In this document: piece after piece, positions 13,611 to 17,214 of the stretch
Layout: each line of letters opens with the position of its first letter
Position numbering within the stretch: the stretch's first letter is position 1
Translations under genes and position numbers: made by a program
Notes under the pieces: generated by a model
Database searches by the model: none
The model's input: only the letters and a program-made list of their open reading frames with translations
Told to the model about the DNA's origin: nothing
Origin: Lachnospiraceae bacterium UBA7729
GTDB taxonomy: Bacteria > Bacillota > Clostridia > Lachnospirales > Lachnospiraceae
Direction of reading: 5' to 3'
Assembly: GCA_002482005.1 (NCBI GenBank)
Contig: DLFD01000036.1
Location: 1 to 17,214, forward strand
Length of the DNA: 17,214 nt

Positions 13611-13677
13611 TTATGATAGGATTGTACTACTTTTTAGCTTAATTGAACAGGAATCATAGCAGGATTCTCGCTATGAT
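13611..13677. promoter_or_regulatory. Candidate operator between the AraC-family gene and glgP
   Basis: ATCATAGC (13653-13660) and GCTATGAT (13670-13677) form a perfect 8-bp inverted repeat with a 9-bp spacer. A related half-site TTATGATAGG (13611-13620) lies upstream of the AraC-family start, sharing TATGATRGG with 13673-13680. Such repeated half-sites are typical of AraC-type operators. The remainder of the 274-base gap is AT-rich, with TGCATAT direct repeats (13721 and 13736), and no promoter there is convincing. Confidence 0.5.
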
Positions 13678-13846
13678 GGGTTCATCAGCAAGGGGAGAAA
13701 ACAGAAAAAGAAATGCCGGATGCATATCATATTATTGCATATGTAAACAATAAACAATCGGATGACAACTTCCGGCTGGAAAACGAAAATACACGAAATA
13801 TCGGTTGCCTGGCTTGACACAGCCGGACACAGGAAAGGGGATCCAT

Positions 13847-16150
13847 ATGGAACTGCTTGAAGAGAGACTTGTAAGTGAGATGGGCAAGAGCGTCAGAGAA
13901 GCTACGAATGAGGAGATCTACAGCGGCCTCCTTCATATCGTCCAGACAGAGGCGGCGAAGAAACTCCCTTTCGAAGGAAGCAAGAAGAAGAAAGTTTACT
14001 ATCTGTCTGCGGAATTCTTGATTGGAAAGCTCCTTTCCAATAACCTGATCAACCTCGGAATGTTTGATGAAGTCAGGGATCTGCTCGAGAAAAATGGCAA
14101 GGAGATCACCCAGATCGAGGAGATCGAGGAGGAACCTTCGCTTGGCAATGGCGGCCTCGGCCGTCTTGCTTCCTGCTTCCTTGACTCCATCGCCACACTG
14201 AACCTGAGCGGATGCGGCGTCGGTCTCAACTATCATCTTGGACTCTTCCGTCAGGATTTTGTCAGCCTGCAGCAGAAGGCTCAGCCGAACCCGTGGCTGA
14301 ACAAGTCCGGCTGGGAAGTGAAGACCGGCAAGGGATACGATGTCACCATGGGCGGAAAGACGTATCATTCCACCCTCTGCGATCTGTATGTGACCGGCTA
14401 TCAGAGCGAGACCATCCCGCTTCATCTGTTTGATCTTGATACGGTAGATGAGAGCATTGTACATGACGGAATCACATTTGATAAGAAGGACATTGCAAAG
14501 AACCTGACTCTGTTCCTGTATCCGGATGATTCCGATGATGACGGGCGTAAGCTCCGCATCTATCAGCAGTACTTCATGGTCTCGAACGGCGCACAGATGA
14601 TCCTTGACGAGTGTGTCGCGAGAGGATGCAATCTGCATGATCTTCCGGACTATGCTGTTTTCCAGATCAACGACACCCATCCGTCCATGATCATTCCGGA
14701 GATGATCCGTCTTCTGGAAGAGAGAGGCATCGGGGAAGACGAGGCGGTCGACATCGTGTCGAAGTGCGCGGCTTATACCAATCACACCATCCTCGCGGAA
14801 GCGCTGGAGAAGTGGCCGATCTCCTACCTGAAGGAGATCGTACCGCAGCTGGTTCCGATCATCGAGATGCTGGACGATCGTGTGAGAAGAAAGTTCGACG
14901 ACCCCTCCGTTGTCATCATCGACAAGAACGATACCGTTCATATGGCCCATATGGACATCCACTACGGCAAGTCCGTCAATGGCGTCGCAAAGCTTCACAC
15001 GGAGATCCTGAAGGATACGGAGCTTCACAGCTTCTATCAGATCTACCCGGACAAGTTCAACAATAAGACCAACGGGATCACCTTCCGCAGATGGCTGCTT
15101 TCCTGCGATCCGGAACTCGGAAAGTATATCGCCGGCAAGATCGGCGACGGCTTCATCTGTGAGTCCGAGAAGCTGGAAGATCTTCTGAAGTATGCGGATG
15201 ACGAGCAGGTGCTGGAAGACCTCATGCAGATCAAGGACCGCAACAAAGTCCGTCTGGCAAAGTATCTGCTGGACGTCAAAGGGATCACGGTCGATCCGGA
15301 TTCCATCTTTGATATCCAGGCGAAGAGACTTCATGAGTACAAGCGCCAGCAGATGAATCTGCTCTGGTGCATCCACCATTATCTGGACCTGCGCCGCAAG
15401 GTTCAGGCTGCGGGTAATGCGGCAGATACTGCTTCTGCACTCTCCGGTGAGCCGAAAGTAACCGTCCTGTTTGCGGCAAAGGCAGCTCCGGCATATGTCA
15501 TCGCACAGGATATCATCCATGCGATTCTATGCCTGCAGCATGTGATCGAACAGGATCCGGTCATCTCCAAAGTCTTCCGAGTGGTCATGGTCGACAACTA
15601 CAATATCACGGCTGCAGAGAAGCTGATCCCGGCATGCGATATCTCCGAGCAGATCTCCCTTGCTTCCAAGGAGGCATCCGGAACCGGCAACATGAAATAC
15701 ATGCTGAATGGTGCCGTCACCCTCGGGACCGAGGATGGTGCTAATGTTGAGATCCACCAGCTTGTCGGCGATGACAACATCTATATCTTCGGCATGAGAA
15801 GTCAGGAAGTCATCGACCACTATGCAAAGGGCGATTATGTCTCCCGCACCTATTACGAGCAGGATCCGGTCCTTCATGAGGCAGTCGACTTCCTGACCTC
15901 GGATGAGATGCTGGGCTGCGGATGCTCCGAGCGCCTGGACCGTCTGAAGAACGAGCTTGTAAGCAAGGACTGGTTCATGACGTTCCCGGACTTCGAAGAA
16001 TACTCGAAGGCAAGAGAGCAGGCTTACAGAGACTATGCTGACAGAAAGGCATGGGCAAGAAAGTGCCTTGTCAACATCGCGAAAGCAGGCTACTTTTCAT
16101 CCGACAGAACCATCAGAGAGTACAACAGAGATATCTGGCAGGTAGAGTAA
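13847..16150 (+). CDS. glgP: Glycogen/alpha-glucan phosphorylase, 767 aa
   Basis: A GT35 enzyme that releases glucose-1-phosphate from alpha-1,4-glucan using phosphate and PLP. Start ATG 13847 follows AGGAAAGGGG (13831-13840); an in-frame ATG at 13805 would add 14 residues without a ribosome site. Recognisable blocks: KKVYYLSAEFLIGKLLSNNL, EEPSLGNGGLGRLASCFLDS, the VFQINDTHPSM motif, RLHEYKRQQMN, and the PLP signature EASGTGNMKYMLNGA with PLP lysine K617, followed by GTEDGANVEI. Length is within the usual bacterial range (about 750-830 aa). It stands as a single-gene unit, with glycogen synthesis genes not in the window. A hairpin follows the stop, without a T-run. Confidence 0.96.
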   Translation: MELLEERLVSEMGKSVREATNEEIYSGLLHIVQTEAAKKLPFEGSKKKKVYYLSAEFLIGKLLSNNLINLGMFDEVRDLLEKNGKEITQIEEIEEEPSLGNGGLGRLASCFLDSIATLNLSGCGVGLNYHLGLFRQDFVSLQQKAQPNPWLNKSGWEVKTGKGYDVTMGGKTYHSTLCDLYVTGYQSETIPLHLFDLDTVDESIVHDGITFDKKDIAKNLTLFLYPDDSDDDGRKLRIYQQYFMVSNGAQMILDECVARGCNLHDLPDYAVFQINDTHPSMIIPEMIRLLEERGIGEDEAVDIVSKCAAYTNHTILAEALEKWPISYLKEIVPQLVPIIEMLDDRVRRKFDDPSVVIIDKNDTVHMAHMDIHYGKSVNGVAKLHTEILKDTELHSFYQIYPDKFNNKTNGITFRRWLLSCDPELGKYIAGKIGDGFICESEKLEDLLKYADDEQVLEDLMQIKDRNKVRLAKYLLDVKGITVDPDSIFDIQAKRLHEYKRQQMNLLWCIHHYLDLRRKVQAAGNAADTASALSGEPKVTVLFAAKAAPAYVIAQDIIHAILCLQHVIEQDPVISKVFRVVMVDNYNITAAEKLIPACDISEQISLASKEASGTGNMKYMLNGAVTLGTEDGANVEIHQLVGDDNIYIFGMRSQEVIDHYAKGDYVSRTYYEQDPVLHEAVDFLTSDEMLGCGCSERLDRLKNELVSKDWFMTFPDFEEYSKAREQAYRDYADRKAWARKCLVNIAKAGYFSSDRTIREYNRDIWQVE

Positions 16151-16178
16151 TAAGAGCCACAGTCTTCAGATGCTGTCA

Positions 16179-16203
16179 GTCTGGCGCCTGAAGGCCGCCA
16201 GAC
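16179..16203. terminator. Hairpin between glgP and the minus-strand small ORF
   Basis: GTCTGGCG (16179-16186) pairs perfectly with CGCCAGAC (16196-16203) around a 9-base loop that can itself pair partly. It lies 28 bases after the glgP stop and directly after the stop of the 30-codon ORF on the other strand. No T-run follows on either strand, so it may be a weak or bidirectional stop or an RNA-stabilising end. Confidence 0.45.
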
Positions 16204-16204
16204 A

Positions 16205-16336
16205 GTCAGGGAACCATGTAAGTGCCAGATTGACAGACAAAGTTCAAGCGACAGAAACTCTGTCTGTCAATTGCGTCATACACATCATCTTCAAACATGA
16301 TGTTCCTCCTTTAGCTGTAAGTATTTGTTCCCTGAC
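16205..16336. repeat. Nested inverted repeats
   Basis: Outer arms GTCAGGGAAC (16205-16214) and GTTCCCTGAC (16327-16336), 10 bp perfect. Inner arms ATTGACAGACA (16229-16239) and TGTCTGTCAAT (16261-16271), 11 bp perfect with a 21-base loop that has an additional AGTT/AACT pair. The whole structure encloses the 30-codon minus-strand ORF. Confidence 0.7.
16206..16298 (-). CDS. Possible 30-aa peptide behind a perfect ribosome site
   Basis: On the minus strand AAAGGAGG (16312-16305) is followed at 6-nt spacing by ATG (16298). The peptide begins MFEDDVYDAIDRQSFCRLNF and has two cysteines in the second half; it ends GTYMVP and stops at 16206. No hydrophobic segment, so not a typical type I toxin. 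It lies 92 bases downstream of the S26-like gene on the same strand and is followed by the hairpin at 16179-16203. It could be a leader peptide, a small protein, or the start of a truncated gene. Support is the ribosome site and the position only. Confidence 0.35.
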   Translation of the reverse strand: MFEDDVYDAIDRQSFCRLNFVCQSGTYMVP

Positions 16337-16390
16337 ACAAACGGGTATTTAAAGAGCAGCTGACTGGCTTCATGATTCGGAAACGTGTGT

Positions 16391-16888
16391 TCAGAAGTTC
16401 CTTCTCCTCAGCAGAAACAACATCTTCCCGAGAATTTTTTCTCCTTTTACGCATCCCCATCTTCGACTGTCGCTGTCGATACCGCGGAAGTCATTCAGCA
16501 GGAAATATTCATCCTTCCCCACGGTAAGAGGAAAAGTCACCTGGCTGTCTTTTGGAAGAAATGTCTGATAGGGGATCTCTTCGGCTGGCTGACAGCCGTC
16601 GACCAGAAAACTGCCATTCTCAGAAAATTCGATTGTCTGACCGGATGCAGCGACTATTCGGCCGGCACGTCGCTGGCCTTTTTCGTCCTCATAAAGAACA
16701 ATTTCATTCAGATAAGGTTTTTTCAGGCGGTAAAAGAAGCCGAGATCTCCATCTCTGAAATACGGGGACATATAGTTTCCGGACATGCGGAAAGGGATGA
16801 GAACATAAGCGGAAACAAGATAAATCGAAACAAGCAGCAGTGCAGTTTTTAAAAGAAAGAAGATAACAGTATATTTTTTGGATTTCAT
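16391..16888 (-). CDS. S26 signal-peptidase-like protein lacking the catalytic Ser and Lys, 165 aa
   Basis: Type I signal peptidase fold with one N-terminal membrane segment (about 7-32, basic MKSKKY before it). The box normally reading SGNSMxP reads RMSGNYMSPYFRDGD, so the nucleophile position is Tyr39. The box normally reading VKRVIG reads RAGRIVA, so the general-base lysine is Gly76. The C-terminal structural box is kept (NDFRGIDSDSRRWG, residues 132-145). It is therefore predicted to be non-proteolytic. Signal-peptidase-like proteins without these residues (SipA of streptococcal pilus loci) are known to assist sortase-pilus assembly; a similar role is an inference since no pilin or sortase is in the window. 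The ATG at 16888 has GAGG upstream at 5-nt spacing; an in-frame extension to 16993 is a poly-Phe artefact without a ribosome site. Confidence 0.88.
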   Translation of the reverse strand: MKSKKYTVIFFLLKTALLLVSIYLVSAYVLIPFRMSGNYMSPYFRDGDLGFFYRLKKPYLNEIVLYEDEKGQRRAGRIVAASGQTIEFSENGSFLVDGCQPAEEIPYQTFLPKDSQVTFPLTVGKDEYFLLNDFRGIDSDSRRWGCVKGEKILGKMLFLLRRRNF

Positions 16889-17169
16889 AGAAACCTCGAT
16901 AATAAGGGTAAAAGATATGAATAGAGTGTTACAGAAACTGATTATGAAAAAGAAGAAAAAGAAGAACAGATATTCCCCGGACTCTGTTTGCACAGTAGCG
17001 CATATGATTTGCCGAAACGGCTGATAAGAATGTTTCCTTTAGTATATGAAGAAGCAGGCATCGGGTCAACCCTCGAAGTAATTCCCGCGGGTGGGTACCC
17101 TCGAGGTGAATTCCATGGATGGGGTAGAAGTTACTTTGGAAAATAAGGCAGTAACCAAGGGGTCAAAAA
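16889..17169. other. Right-edge AT-rich intergenic region with direct repeats
   Basis: No supported gene in about 280 bases. ACCCTCGAAGTAATTCC (17069-17085) is repeated as ACCCTCGAGGTGAATTCC (17097-17114) 28 bases later. GGGTACCC (17093-17100) and CCGCGG (near 17085) are palindromes between them. GTTACT (17130-17135) pairs with AGTAAC (17150-17155). The direct repeats look like binding half-sites or element ends. No confident promoter for the S26-like gene was found here. Confidence 0.5.
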
Positions 17170-17214
17170 ATGAAAAAAGGTTTCAAAAAAAGTTACTATT
17201 CACAGCCAATCATA
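17170..17214 (+). CDS. Possible start of a gene running off the right edge
   Basis: ATG at 17170 follows AAGGGG (17157-17162) with 7-nt spacing and reads MKKGFKKSYYSQPII to the window end without a stop. A basic N-terminus is compatible with a secreted or membrane protein, but 15 codons cannot be classified. It may be chance in an A-rich stretch. Confidence 0.25.
   Translation, partial: MKKGFKKSYYSQPII

Noticed and set aside
13814..13819. Consensus TTGACA just before glgP
   Set aside because: It is only 27 bases from the start codon with no -10 behind it and sits next to the ribosome site; cannot serve as -35 for glgP.
13727..15520. 597-codon minus-strand frame opposite glgP
   Set aside because: Shadow of the glgP codon pattern; the plus frame has full GlgP motifs and a ribosome site.
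16889..16993. N-terminal extension of the S26-like protein with a seven-Phe run
   Set aside because: Upstream start has no ribosome site; poly-Phe comes from an A/G-rich tract. ATG 16888 has GAGG in place.
16917..17024. 35-codon Lys-rich plus-strand ORF
   Set aside because: Weak ribosome site, low-complexity A-rich composition, antisense to the S26 leader region.

Overview
The window looks like a chromosomal segment of a moderately GC-rich Clostridia member, most likely Lachnospiraceae. This rests on the gene set (MecA, RicT/YaaT, an Orn/Lys/Arg decarboxylase next to holB-ricT-yabB-rsmI, a Lachnospiraceae-type GlgP, an S26 'pilus-type' peptidase-like protein), on strong AAGGAGG-like ribosome sites, and on TTGnnn-17-TATAAT promoters. 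No rRNA, tRNA, CRISPR array, transposase or phage gene was seen.

Layout. (1) 1-1000: a 56-aa 2x[4Fe-4S] ferredoxin on the minus strand with its own promoter and terminator, divergent from a small DUF1858 (CxxC redox) gene. (2) 1010-1300: a block of GC-rich hairpins with a 51-bp tandem repeat whose two hairpins differ by paired compensatory changes; it leads into mecA through a possible 14-codon coupled ORF. (3) 2160-3170: the mecA terminator, a strong promoter, a ~220-nt structured leader or RNA, and an unrecognised 101-aa protein. (4) 3174-12678: a long same-strand series: membrane-anchored SH3/GH18 protein, PLP decarboxylase, guanylate-kinase-like protein, DNA polymerase III delta', RicT with a huge disordered tail, YabB-like methyltransferase, RsmI. 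This is the Clostridia version of the Bacillus yaaO-tmk-...-holB-yaaT-yabA-yabB-...-rsmI neighbourhood, with a guanylate-kinase-like gene in place of tmk. (5) 12685-16150: an AraC-family regulator divergent from glycogen phosphorylase, with an inverted-repeat candidate operator between them. (6) 16150-17214: nested inverted repeats enclosing a 30-codon ORF, then an S26 signal-peptidase-like protein lacking both catalytic residues, then a repeat-bearing AT-rich edge where another gene may begin.

How the genes fit together: the central block is housekeeping (replication clamp loader, RNA maturation factor, tRNA and rRNA methylation). MecA-ClpC proteolysis and GlgP glycogen breakdown are separate units. 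The most unusual items are the structure-conserving repeat upstream of mecA, the ~500-residue Ala/Arg-rich extension of RicT, the catalytically dead S26 protein, the structured leader at 2391-2600, and the nested inverted repeats at 16205-16336. All function calls come from reading motifs by eye; no database search was run.
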